From positions 1 to 43,518 of the forward strand of contig CAMLMI010000003.1 in assembly GCA_946480965.1 (NCBI GenBank): a DNA stretch of 43,518 nt, given 5' to 3'. The translations under genes were made by a program, and so were the position numbers. The notes under the pieces were generated by a model. The model saw only the letters and a list, made by a program, of their open reading frames with translations, did no database searches and was not told the DNA's origin. This DNA is from an uncultured Verrucomicrobiales bacterium. GTDB lineage: Bacteria; Verrucomicrobiota; Verrucomicrobiae; Limisphaerales; CANJSG01. Shown piece after piece: positions 35,286-43,518 of the stretch (positions are counted from its first letter, which is position 1; each line of letters opens with the position of its first letter).

Positions 35286-36449
35286 ATGAAATCCATCGCC
35301 TCTCTCCTCGCCGTCGTGGTCGGTCTGTGCGCCGTCTCCGGTTGCAAGTTTTCGTCCGGCTCGGTTTTCCACGGGCATTCGGGCAATCTCCCGGTGCGGA
35401 CGAACATCGTGGTCAAGGGCGACATTCCGGCCGGTCTCGCTTTGGTTGACGTCGAGAACCGTTTCGGAACGGTCAAGGTGGTCGGGAGCGATGAGCCCAC
35501 CGGCAGCTGGTCCTGGTCCTTGACCGTCCGCGCAGCAACAGAAGAGGACGGGCAACGGGCGGCGGCTTTGGCCCGGTGTCCGGCAGAACGGATGGAAGAC
35601 CGGTTCCAGATCGCCGTGTCGTTGCCGGACAGTCGTGGGGAATGGGCATTTTCATCGGAGATCGAAGTGCGGCTTCCCAGGGCGATGGCGGCCCGGGTGG
35701 AGAACCATTTCGGCCGGATCGAGGTCGGCGGCCTCGCCGGAGCGGTCCAAGTGTCGGGCCAGAACGGCGCGGTGGAGCTTCGGGACATCGGTGGCGCCGT
35801 GACCGCCAGCACTTCGTTCGCGCCGATGACGGCGGTGCGGATCGGGCCGGCCGTGTTGAAGAACCAGAACGGCAAGATCGACGTGGCCGAGGTCAGCGGT
35901 GCTCTGGAAGCCTCGACCAGCTTCGCCTCGATGACGGTGCGGAACGTTTCCGGATCGGCCCGTCTGCACAACCAGAACGGGAGCGTGGATCTGGAGGGTG
36001 CGGCTTCTGCGGAGATCCGGACTTCGTTCGCCGGGCTGTCAGTGAAGGAGATTGTCGGCAGCGCCACCTTGGCGAACCAGAACGGCCGGATCGCGGCTTC
36101 CAAGATCGGAGGCGCGCTTGACGCGAAGACTTCTTTCGCCCCAATGGAGATCAGCGGTGAAGGCCCGTCGTTCGTCTGCTGGAATCAGAACGGTCCCATC
36201 CGCTTGGACATCGCCTCCGGATCGGTCTCTAACATCGCGGCCACCACCAGCTTCGCCGCGATCGATGTTCTTTTGCCGGCCGAGTTGAAACCGGTCATCC
36301 AGGCCCGCACCCAGTTCGCCGGGATCGAATCCGACTTCCCGATCATGATGAAGCCGAAGGGCACCGATGCCTTCGCGGATGCCGAGAAGGGCGCGCCGCG
36401 CATCCGGTTGGACACTCAGAACGGCCCCATTCGGATCGCGAAACGGTAG
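35286..36449 (+). CDS. Beta-solenoid lipoprotein, DUF4097-like, with QNG/TSFA ladder
   Basis: A 387-residue lipoprotein: signal MKSIASLLAVVVGLCAVSGC with lipid-accepting Cys20. After about 130 residues, two short patterns alternate with a spacing of about 20 residues: QNG (SGQNGAVEL, KNQNGKIDV, HNQNGSVDL, ANQNGRIAA, WNQNGPIRL, DTQNGPIRI) and TSFA or similar (STSFAPMTA, STSFASMTV, RTSFAGLSV, KTSFAPMEI, TTSFAAIDV, RTQFAGIES). This is the rung pattern of a right-handed parallel beta-helix, as in the DUF4097 bactofilin-like/adhesin group. No enzyme motif is present. It is divergent from mnmA and followed by lpxI after 76 bases. An envelope structural or stress-response role is inferred. Confidence 0.88.
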   Translation: MKSIASLLAVVVGLCAVSGCKFSSGSVFHGHSGNLPVRTNIVVKGDIPAGLALVDVENRFGTVKVVGSDEPTGSWSWSLTVRAATEEDGQRAAALARCPAERMEDRFQIAVSLPDSRGEWAFSSEIEVRLPRAMAARVENHFGRIEVGGLAGAVQVSGQNGAVELRDIGGAVTASTSFAPMTAVRIGPAVLKNQNGKIDVAEVSGALEASTSFASMTVRNVSGSARLHNQNGSVDLEGAASAEIRTSFAGLSVKEIVGSATLANQNGRIAASKIGGALDAKTSFAPMEISGEGPSFVCWNQNGPIRLDIASGSVSNIAATTSFAAIDVLLPAELKPVIQARTQFAGIESDFPIMMKPKGTDAFADAEKGAPRIRLDTQNGPIRIAKR

Positions 36450-36489
36450 GTCGGCGCGGGCGCCTCCGGAGCCAGTCGATTTTCCTCCA

Positions 36490-36519
36490 TTGTCCCGGCT
36501 CATGCGGTCCCGCTAGCGT
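36490..36519 (+). promoter_or_regulatory. Leaderless-type promoter of lpxI
   Basis: TTGTCC (36490-36495), 18 bases, TAGCGT (36514-36519), then CCGCGC and the ATG at 36526: the same module as at 2243. Confidence 0.5.
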
Positions 36520-36525
36520 CCGCGC

Positions 36526-37371
36526 ATGTCCGTGGACAACTCGACCCCGCTCGGCCTGATCGCCGGCAGCAAGGCTTTGCCGCTGATGCTGGCTCGGCAG
36601 GCCCGCGTCGCCGGGGTGCCAAGGATTGTGGCGGTCGCCTTCGACGGGGAAACCGACCGCGAGATCGAGCGTGTGGCCGACGAGGTCGTGTGGCTCAAGG
36701 TCGGCCAGCTTTCCAAGATGATCGGCGCGTTCAAAGAGCGCGGCATCGCCCGCTGCGTGATGGCCGGGCAGATCGCGCCGTCGAACCTCTTCAATCTCCG
36801 GCCCGACCTCCGGGCAATGGGACTGCTCCTGCGGCTGAAGCAGAAGAACGCCCACAGCATCTTCGGCGCGATCGCCGACGAGTTGGCCAAGGACGGCGTC
36901 ACGCTGATCGATGCCGTGCCGTGGCTGGTTCCGTTGATGCCGGCGGCGGGCTTTCGGATCGGCCGGGAACTTTCGGCGGAACAAAGCGAGGACGTCGCTT
37001 ACGGCTTCCATATTGCGAAGGAGATTTCCCGGTTGGAGATCGGCCAGATCGCGGTGGTGAAGAATGGCACCGTGTTGGCGGTGGAAGGTTTCGAGGGAAC
37101 GGATGCCTGCCTGACGCGTGGTGGCCAGCTGGCTGGGAAAGATGGCGGAGCCGTGGCGGTGAAGGTGGCCAAGGAGCGCCACGACATGCGCTTCGACATC
37201 CCGTGCATCGGAGCCCGGACGATTCAAACCTGCGCGGACCACGGAGTGGCGGTGCTGGCATTGGAGCCGGGCAAGACGCTTGTGCTGGAGCAGGAGGCGG
37301 TGGCGGAGCTTTGCCGGAAGCACAAGGTCACGGTCGTTTCCGTCCCGCCGCAGGTTCAATCTCCGTCTTAA
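36526..37371 (+). CDS. lpxI: UDP-2,3-diacylglucosamine pyrophosphatase LpxI
   Basis: A 281-residue enzyme of lipid A synthesis that hydrolyses UDP-2,3-diacylglucosamine to lipid X, replacing LpxH in many lineages. The start PLGLIAGSKALPLMLARQA and the body (KERGIARCVMAGQIAPSNLF, GFEGTDACLTRGG) match the family. KERHDMRFDIPCIGARTI carries Asp224, equivalent to the aspartate described as catalytic in Caulobacter LpxI. Its presence means this organism makes lipid A and has a conventional outer membrane. No other lpx gene is adjacent. Confidence 0.94.
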   Translation: MSVDNSTPLGLIAGSKALPLMLARQARVAGVPRIVAVAFDGETDREIERVADEVVWLKVGQLSKMIGAFKERGIARCVMAGQIAPSNLFNLRPDLRAMGLLLRLKQKNAHSIFGAIADELAKDGVTLIDAVPWLVPLMPAAGFRIGRELSAEQSEDVAYGFHIAKEISRLEIGQIAVVKNGTVLAVEGFEGTDACLTRGGQLAGKDGGAVAVKVAKERHDMRFDIPCIGARTIQTCADHGVAVLALEPGKTLVLEQEAVAELCRKHKVTVVSVPPQVQSPS

Positions 37372-37600
37372 TCTTCTTCTTAATCTGACTCTGGATCGTT
37401 TCGGATGAAGCGGACTTGGCGCCCGTCCTGGGACCGGAAGACCAAGAGGAAGAGGATGATCAAGATCGAGACGAGGGACGACGAAGGGGGCTCCGGTACC
37501 GCATTCCCGGGGCTGGCGGGCAAGATTCCCGGATGACAACCCCCGGCCGGTTTGTTATCGAAACCCCTCCTTTGCCCGGAAGCCCGGGTGAAAATTCACC
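37372..37600. other. Intergenic region with T/C-rich repeat and start-site inverted repeat
   Basis: Starts with TCTTAATCTTCTTCTTAATC-like near repeats (to about 37390), then a purine-rich AAGAGGAAGAGGATGATCAAG stretch on the same strand. It ends with GGTGAA-AA-TTCACC (37587-37600), which touches the ATG of the next gene. No ORF is convincing here, and no clear promoter hexamers are seen. Confidence 0.4.
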
Positions 37601-38101
37601 ATGCTGACCGCACACGAGCTGTTTGGATTCATGTCGCCCAAGTTGTCGGGCGACATTCTTTCGTTCGCCTTCGACGAGGAGCGCGAACTCTACAAGGCCG
37701 TCCTCGCCTCCGTGGCCGAGGCCCGCAAGCTGCGCCCGCAGTTCCTGGAGCGGAAGCCCCGGACCGAGCGCGACGCCGAGATCATCTCCTTCCTCAGCCG
37801 TCCCCGGCTGGACCTCGTGGCGCAGAATCTCCTCCGCACCTGGCTGGTGAAGAAGCACGGCAAGATGCTGGCCGACTTCCTCGACGCCCTGTCCATTCCC
37901 CACAAGGACGGCACGGTGGAGGATCTTCCCGAGAACGTGGACGACGCCAAGCTCAAGGCCGCCATCGACACGCTCCTCGCCAAGTATCCGCGCGAAGAGG
38001 TCGCCGTGTATCTCAACGCCTTCTACGCCATGAACCAGGTGTTCTGGCAGAACCTCAAGTCGGTCCTGTCCGACGATCCGCGCCTCCAGTTCGGCGCGTG
38101 A
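37601..38101 (+). CDS. Hypothetical helical protein
   Basis: A 166-residue soluble protein I do not recognise. It is mostly alpha-helical and rich in Leu, Lys, Asp and Glu, with no signal, membrane segment or Cys. Features include MSPKLSGDILSFAFDEERELYKA, WLVKKHGKMLADFLDALSIPHKDG (split here for reading) and LNAFYAMNQVFWQNL. The middle segment 'K-M-L-x-x-F-L-D-x-L-x-I-P-H-K-D-G' looks conserved and may be a motif. Codon usage matches its neighbours, so it appears to be a real chromosomal gene. It starts 230 bases after lpxI and ends 50 bases before gnd, with which it may be co-transcribed. Start has no Shine-Dalgarno; an inverted repeat directly precedes the ATG. Confidence 0.8.
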   Translation: MLTAHELFGFMSPKLSGDILSFAFDEERELYKAVLASVAEARKLRPQFLERKPRTERDAEIISFLSRPRLDLVAQNLLRTWLVKKHGKMLADFLDALSIPHKDGTVEDLPENVDDAKLKAAIDTLLAKYPREEVAVYLNAFYAMNQVFWQNLKSVLSDDPRLQFGA

Positions 38102-38150
38102 ACCGCCCCCTTTGTGCCCGCAGTGAGACCCGCAACCCTTTAGCCAAACA

Positions 38151-39620
<1,470 letters not shown>

Positions 39621-39668
39621 GCCGTGGGCCGGGCATTCCCCCGGCAGTCAGCAAGTCTTCACAAAACA

Positions 39669-39700
39669 AAAGGGCCGGAGCAATCCGGCCCTTTTTCTTT
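39669..39700. terminator. Bidirectional terminator between gnd and the GYF gene
   Basis: An 11-bp perfect stem AAAGGGCCGGA/TCCGGCCCTTT (39669-39679, 39684-39694) with a 4-base loop, flanked by an A-rich left side and TTCTTT on the right. Serves two convergent genes. Confidence 0.9.
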
Positions 39701-39722
39701 GCACAGTGAGGCGGGTTCCCCG

Positions 39723-40544
39723 TCAGCTCAGGGCGGCTCCAACTATTCCCAGCACGATCAGCAGCACCACGATGATCACGAGCACGACGACCACAGGCGA
39801 GGTGCGGTATTTGATGTGCGGGGTTTCGGCGATGACGCGCTGGTAGTCGGCGGAAAAGACGGTGGCTCCTTTCTTGGAGAGGAGCAGCCAGAGGATGTAG
39901 CCGTTGATCAGGGTGCCGATGGGGAAGCCGATCAGCCCGATGCCAGAAAGGATGCCAGAGGCGATCCGGGCCCACGGCTTCAGTTTTCGGAGAGCCAAGG
40001 CCACGACCAGCATGAAGGCCGAGATGCCCATGAACAGCACCATGGGCACAAGTGCTACCCAAACGGGTGGAGCGGTGGTTCCAGCTTGGTTGCCAGGCCG
40101 GGCAGTGGTCAAACCAGTGATGACGCCCATCAATCCGATGACGAGGAAGAGCCCAGAACTCAGCATGTAAAGCGTTCCAACGGATTTGATGCTGGCCTCG
40201 TGCTTGATATGCTCCTGCCGGATCTTTTCGGAAGTGCCGTCGCCGAGGATGCCTTCCTGGAGCTTCTGGAGGGCGACAGGTTTGCAGGCGGCGCAGACGA
40301 AGCCAGTGCCGAGCTTGACCATTTGGTCCTCGGAAAAGGCACGACGGCATTGGGAGCACACCAATCCAGCTCCGGCGGGTTGGTTGGAGGAAGGTGCGGC
40401 TTCGGCCAAGGGCTTCCATTCGGCCATCCCTTCACGCCAGACCAGAGTCTGTGGTCCGATGGTCCCTTGTTGGACGAGTTGGTCGAACGTGGCCGCATCG
40501 ACCGGGCCAAGCTGTTCGTTGTTGAGGGAGTAATACCAGTTCAT
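39723..40544 (-). CDS. GYF_2 (DUF4339) domain membrane protein with zinc ribbon
   Basis: A 273-residue protein. Residues 1-50 are a GYF_2/DUF4339 domain (MNWYYSLNNEQLGPVDAATF, LVWREGMAEWKPLAEA), a small Pro-binding fold. Next is a zinc ribbon with two CxxC pairs (CSQCRRAF and CAACKPV, about residues 65-90). The C-terminal half has about four membrane helices (YMLSSGLFLVIGLMGVITGL, PMVLFMGISAFMLVVALAL, IASGILSGIGLIGFPIGTLI, VVVLVIIVVLLIVLGIVGAA). This is a common architecture in Verrucomicrobia and other PVC bacteria; its role is unknown, possibly recruitment of Pro-rich partners at the inner membrane. Its start faces a repeat-like non-coding stretch. Confidence 0.9.
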   Translation of the reverse strand: MNWYYSLNNEQLGPVDAATFDQLVQQGTIGPQTLVWREGMAEWKPLAEAAPSSNQPAGAGLVCSQCRRAFSEDQMVKLGTGFVCAACKPVALQKLQEGILGDGTSEKIRQEHIKHEASIKSVGTLYMLSSGLFLVIGLMGVITGLTTARPGNQAGTTAPPVWVALVPMVLFMGISAFMLVVALALRKLKPWARIASGILSGIGLIGFPIGTLINGYILWLLLSKKGATVFSADYQRVIAETPHIKYRTSPVVVVLVIIVVLLIVLGIVGAALS

Positions 40545-40800
40545 GGCTGCTGGGTCGGGCGTTTTGCCGCAGAAGATGTCGGAGAACGGACGACGGGACT
40601 CAACCGTTTTTTGCTGTGGCCAAAGGAGATGGGGGAACTGCGGGCTTTTGCGGCCAAGCTGGAGGAGGAGCCGTTTGCCGAGAGGGAGTGCCGCTTTGAC
40701 TCAAGGGTGCAGGACAGTCTTCAGCGCGGGTGCCTAGATTTTGGGAAGGGTGTGTTGGGTTGCTAGTGTTTGGTTTTCAGTGTTTTGTGATTTTTGCTGC
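40545..40800. other. Gene-free stretch, possible dispersed repeat
   Basis: About 195 bases (40545-40740) remain open in more than one frame on both strands, but none of these ORFs has a start, ribosome site or neighbour-like codon use that convinces. The next 60 bases are G/T-rich with near repeats (GTGTTGGGTTGCTAGTGTTT, GGTTTTCAGTGTTTTG). I suspect a degenerate mobile or dispersed repeat rather than a gene. Confidence 0.35.
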
Positions 40801-40821
40801 GGAAACGGGTCAAGACGGCGG

Positions 40822-40850
40822 TTGTTTTTCCGGGACAGGTTTGTTACAAC
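40822..40850 (+). promoter_or_regulatory. Possible promoter of the small unknown gene
   Basis: TTGTTT (40822-40827), 17 bases, TACAAC (40845-40850), 19 bases upstream of the ATG at 40870. Confidence 0.4.
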
Positions 40851-40869
40851 ACCATCCTGCCGATTCTTT

Positions 40870-41118
40870 ATGAAACTCAACAAACGCAGCCGACTTCCGT
40901 CACTCGAAAAGGGCCAACTTTGGAAAATGGATGACAAGCACCTCGAAATCATGGAGGTGGGCAAGACGTTGACACATTACCGCCTGTTCTCGAACCAGAA
41001 GCGCGTTCCCATCAGTCTCGGCGGCATCCAGACCGTCCAAGACTTTCTGCGGAACAACAAGGCGGAGTTGATCCGGCAGGGCAATCCGCCGCCGGTGGCC
41101 AAGGCGAAAGCCGCCTGA
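40870..41118 (+). CDS. Small hypothetical protein
   Basis: An 82-residue basic, soluble protein: MKLNKRSRLPSLEKGQLWKM, then MEVGKTLTHYRLF, a probable beta pair, GGIQTVQDFLRNNKAEL and a Pro/Lys/Ala tail. The frame extends 43 codons upstream, but a possible promoter and the G/T-rich repeat occupy that part, so this start is chosen. I do not recognise the family. It may be a small nucleic-acid-binding or regulatory protein, given its charge, but nothing proves this. It has a strong terminator of its own. Confidence 0.75.
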   Translation: MKLNKRSRLPSLEKGQLWKMDDKHLEIMEVGKTLTHYRLFSNQKRVPISLGGIQTVQDFLRNNKAELIRQGNPPPVAKAKAA

Positions 41119-41139
41119 GGCTCCTGCACGACAGCAAAG

Positions 41140-41172
41140 AAAGGCCGACAGGATTTCCTGTCGGCCTTTTTC
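41140..41172. terminator. Bidirectional terminator between small gene and EPS cluster
   Basis: A 14-bp stem AAAGGCCGACAGGA/TCCTGTCGGCCTTT (41140-41153, 41156-41169) with a 2-base loop, then TTTC, between convergent genes. Confidence 0.9.
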
Positions 41173-41184
41173 TTTGGCGGAGCT

Positions 41185-42150
41185 TTACAGCAGCAGGCTG
41201 ACCAGCCCACCCGCGAGCCCGATCAACCATAGCAGGGCCACGGCTTTGGGCTTGGAGAGACCGGCCCGGACGAGGCGGTGGGACAGGTGGTTGGTGTCAC
41301 CGATCCAGAACGGCTTCCGGTTCAGGGTGCGCACCACCACCACTTGGGCCAGATCGACCAAGGGCACGACCAGCACGAGGAGCGGACTGAGCACGGCCAT
41401 TGGGCGGGAGGTTTCCGGCGTGTAGAAATGCGGGGCGATGGCCAGCACGGCGAGCAGAAACCCGACCAGATGGCTGCCGGAATCGCCGAGGAAGGCGGTG
41501 GCCTTGGGGTAGTTGTGCGGCAGGAATCCGGCAATGGCCCCCGCGACGAGAAACGCCAGCGCGGCCACCAGATAATGCCCCCGGAACGCGGCGTGCAGGC
41601 CGAAACAAGTCGCGCCAATCGCGCCGATGCCGCCGCACAGGCCGTTCATGTTGTCCATGAAGTTCATCGCGTTGGTGAGGGCGAGGATCCAGAGGACCGT
41701 GATGCCGTAGCTGAAGACGGGGTTGTCCACGAAGAGATCGATCCGGGTGCCCGCTGCGGCGACGAGTGCCGCAATGAGCAATTGTCCCGAGAACTTCACC
41801 GCTGGGCCGAGTTCAAACCGGTCGTCCATCAGGCCCAAAACCAACATGCCTATGGCGCCGCCGACGATGCCTGTGAGCTGGAGCGCCCGTCGGCCGAAGC
41901 CATGGTTGAAGGCGTCCAAGGACGGGTTGATCGCGGCGGCGGCTACGGCCACCAGCAACGGAATCAGCAATCCGGTCAGCACGGCGAGTCCGCCGGCGAG
42001 GGGGGTGGGAACCGAATGGATTTTCCGATGGCCGGGATCGTCCACGAGATTCAGACGCTGGGTGAGGCGACGCCAAGCGGGTAGTGAGGCCCAAGCGCAG
42101 ACGAATCCACCGACAGCGGCGGCGAGATAATAGAGCCAGGCCGAGTTCAT
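41185..42150 (-). CDS. MraY/WecA-family undecaprenyl-phosphate glycosyl-1-phosphate transferase
   Basis: A 321-residue polytopic membrane enzyme that starts a glycan by moving a sugar-1-phosphate from a UDP-sugar to undecaprenyl phosphate. It has about ten helices and the family signs RKIHSVPTPLAGGLAVL, LMDDRFELG (Mg-binding Asp pair), NAMNFMDNMNGLCGG, FLGDSGSHLVGF and a cytosolic histidine-bearing loop (GDTNHLSHRL). This last is more like WecA/TagO than MraY. It overlaps the upstream glycosyltransferase by ATGA (42147-42150), so the two are made together, probably for an exopolysaccharide or O-antigen. Confidence 0.93.
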   Translation of the reverse strand: MNSAWLYYLAAAVGGFVCAWASLPAWRRLTQRLNLVDDPGHRKIHSVPTPLAGGLAVLTGLLIPLLVAVAAAAINPSLDAFNHGFGRRALQLTGIVGGAIGMLVLGLMDDRFELGPAVKFSGQLLIAALVAAAGTRIDLFVDNPVFSYGITVLWILALTNAMNFMDNMNGLCGGIGAIGATCFGLHAAFRGHYLVAALAFLVAGAIAGFLPHNYPKATAFLGDSGSHLVGFLLAVLAIAPHFYTPETSRPMAVLSPLLVLVVPLVDLAQVVVVRTLNRKPFWIGDTNHLSHRLVRAGLSKPKAVALLWLIGLAGGLVSLLL

Positions 42151-43322
42151 CGCGCCGAAGTGACTGGCCGGGAAAGCAGCTCCCGGTAGAGGCGGTATTG
42201 CCGGTCCACCATCGCTTCCACGGTGAACTCGTCGCGCACCAGTTCACGGCCTCGATAGGCGAGGCGGGTGCGAAGCTCGGAATTGGCCGCCAATTGGACC
42301 AAACGTTCAGCGGCGAGCGCCACTTGGCCGCGCGGAACGAGAAAGCCGGTTTCGTCATTGAGGCAGACTTCGTCCGCGCCGTCGAAATCGTAGCTGACAA
42401 TCGGTTTCGCGGCGGCGAGCGCCTGGGGCAACACGCGGGGCAATCCCTCGGGAAAGGTCGAGAGATGCGCGAGGCAGTCCATCAGGCCGACATGGTGCGG
42501 CACCTCTTCCGGCGCGACCAATCCGGTGAAGACGACCTTGTCGCCCAAGCCTTCCTGCCGGACCCGCTCCTCGATCCGCGCCTTGTCCGGACCATCTCCG
42601 ACGAAGAGCAACCGGGCCCGGGGCACTTGGGGCAGCACGAGCTTGAACGCATCCAGCAAAGGGCCCTGGCCTTTGGCCGGAACGAAGCGCGAGACCTGGC
42701 CGATGATGAAATCGTCCGGGGAAAAGCCCAGGGCGATGCGGCGAGCGGGATCGTTGGTCGCGACAAGGAACGGGGCGACATCGAAGCCGCTGAAGAGCCG
42801 CGTGTAGTTCTCCGGACGGCCGATTCCCGCCGCGAGATAGATGCGGGCCATCGCCTGTGAAGAGCAGAGGAAGTGGTCCGTCACCTTGGCCGCGTGGCGT
42901 TCTGCGGCGGTGAAGACCGCGTTGGCCAACGGACCTTGGAAGGGGCCGAAGGCCGGTCCGTGGATGTGGTGGACAATGCGCCGCACTCCGGCGCGGCGGG
43001 CGGCGAGACGGCCGAGGATGCCGGCCTTGCTGCTGTGGGTATGGACGATGTCCGGCTGGAAACGCCTCAGGAGGCGGGTGAGCTTGAACAGCGCGATCCA
43101 GTCCTTCCACGGATGCACGTTGCGGACGAGCTCCGGGACGATGGTCAGGAGGCCGGGCTGCTGGCTGACGCGGTGTTCGAGCGAGCCCTCGGGACCGAGG
43201 GCGGGGCCGGCCACAAGGTCGCAGGCGACGTTGTGCCGGCTCATCAGCCCAAGGACGGAGGAGACGGTGTTTTCCTGCGCGCCCCCGACCACCAGCCGGG
43301 TGATGATGTGCGTGACGCGCAT
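42147..43322 (-). CDS. Group 1 (GT4) glycosyltransferase
   Basis: A 391-residue GT-B retaining glycosyltransferase. The N-terminal domain has the usual RVTHIITRLVVGGAQENTV and HTHSSKAGILGRLAAR. The C-terminal donor domain has GQVSRFVPAKGQG, LLFVGDGPDKARIEE and the EX7E-type EGLPRVLPQALAAAKPIVSYD. It is soluble or peripheral and adds a sugar to the lipid-linked glycan begun by its overlapping partner. Four codons upstream there is another ATG (43334), equally possible. The sugar donor is not predictable. It lies 14 bases after the TPR-like gene. Confidence 0.93.
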   Translation of the reverse strand: MRVTHIITRLVVGGAQENTVSSVLGLMSRHNVACDLVAGPALGPEGSLEHRVSQQPGLLTIVPELVRNVHPWKDWIALFKLTRLLRRFQPDIVHTHSSKAGILGRLAARRAGVRRIVHHIHGPAFGPFQGPLANAVFTAAERHAAKVTDHFLCSSQAMARIYLAAGIGRPENYTRLFSGFDVAPFLVATNDPARRIALGFSPDDFIIGQVSRFVPAKGQGPLLDAFKLVLPQVPRARLLFVGDGPDKARIEERVRQEGLGDKVVFTGLVAPEEVPHHVGLMDCLAHLSTFPEGLPRVLPQALAAAKPIVSYDFDGADEVCLNDETGFLVPRGQVALAAERLVQLAANSELRTRLAYRGRELVRDEFTVEAMVDRQYRLYRELLSRPVTSAR

Positions 43323-43336
43323 CGCTCGCCGCAAGG

Positions 43337-43518
43337 CTAGATCTTCTTCTTCAAATCGCCGAGGCGTAGCTGCATCAACGTGAACTCGCGGGTGCCCCGG
43401 GGCGCGTGCTTGAGGTAGAGTTCGGCCTGTTTGATGGCTTCCTTCAGATCCCCCTGGATCTCGGCCACGCCCGAGAGACCGAAATAGGCTTGGTAGATCG
43501 GCTTTTCGGCGGTGGTCA
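43337..43518 (-). CDS. TPR-like protein, C-terminal fragment (runs off window)
   Basis: The last 60 codons of a minus-strand gene whose start lies beyond the window. The peptide reads YQAYFGLSGVAEIQGDLKEA, IKQAELYLKHAPRG, FTLMQLRLGDLKKKI and then TAG. The repeating pattern of helix pairs with small residues at turn positions resembles a tetratricopeptide repeat (GVAEIQGDLKEAIKQAELYL fits a TPR helix A/B). It is followed closely by the GT4 gene, so it probably belongs to the same polysaccharide operon. Confidence 0.75.
   Translation of the reverse strand, partial: TTAEKPIYQAYFGLSGVAEIQGDLKEAIKQAELYLKHAPRGTREFTLMQLRLGDLKKKI

Overview
The window is a high-GC (roughly 65%) bacterial chromosome segment. 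It most likely comes from the phylum Verrucomicrobiota, in the Pedosphaera/Limisphaerales direction. I infer this from the combination of two type II pseudopilin-like secreted proteins ([10 protein letters not shown] / [10 protein letters not shown]), a PEP-CTERM protein, an AraC regulator with a LacI-type sensor half (XylR type), a secreted multidomain protein with a C-terminal FFVLQQR-like end, and abundant short palindromic or heptameric intergenic repeats. I see no tRNA, rRNA, CRISPR, phage or transposase gene.

Layout. 0-9 kb: a secreted modular protein, a LOG-family nucleotide hydrolase, a small lipoprotein convergent with it, purL, a pseudopilin-like protein, argF and a PEP-CTERM protein. 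9-11.4 kb: squalene-hopene cyclase. 11.5-18.2 kb: three co-oriented envelope genes, namely two secreted proteins of unknown function and a 1293-residue FtsX-type permease. They are separated and interrupted by repeats. 18.2-20.5 kb: an AraC/XylR-type regulator and a second pseudopilin-like protein. 20.7-29.1 kb (minus strand): the rod-shape cluster mreB-mreC-mreD-mrdA-rodA followed by an RNase E/G gene, with ATGA overlaps between several members. 29.2-32.4 kb: a sensor histidine kinase, a LuxR-type response regulator and metF. 32.4-37.4 kb: an O-antigen-ligase-like membrane protein, mnmA, a beta-solenoid (DUF4097-like) lipoprotein and lpxI. 37.6-41.1 kb: a conserved-looking unknown, gnd, a GYF-domain membrane protein and a small unknown. 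41.2-43.5 kb (minus strand): a WecA/MraY-type glycosyl-phosphate transferase and a GT4 glycosyltransferase overlapping by ATGA, plus the 3' end of a TPR-like gene.

How the genes fit together. Most of the window builds or shapes a Gram-negative envelope: elongasome (mre/mrd/rodA), lipid A (lpxI), hopanoids (shc), polysaccharide (WecA-like, GT4, Wzy_C), lipoproteins and exported proteins. The rest is housekeeping metabolism (purL, argF, metF, gnd, mnmA).

No defence island or obviously new enzymatic system is visible. The most interesting signals are non-coding. They are a REPIN-like doublet and a second repeat that are both translated in frame inside the permease, several intergenic blocks of nested palindromes and 7-mer tandem repeats, a near-identical 41-bp leaderless-type promoter/start module in front of two unrelated genes, and a nested palindrome between the PEP-CTERM gene and shc. 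Among proteins, the alternating QNG/TSFA ladder lipoprotein, the RNase E/G with a 350-residue RGG-like N-terminal extension and the kinase with a sugar-binding-like outer domain deserve a second look.
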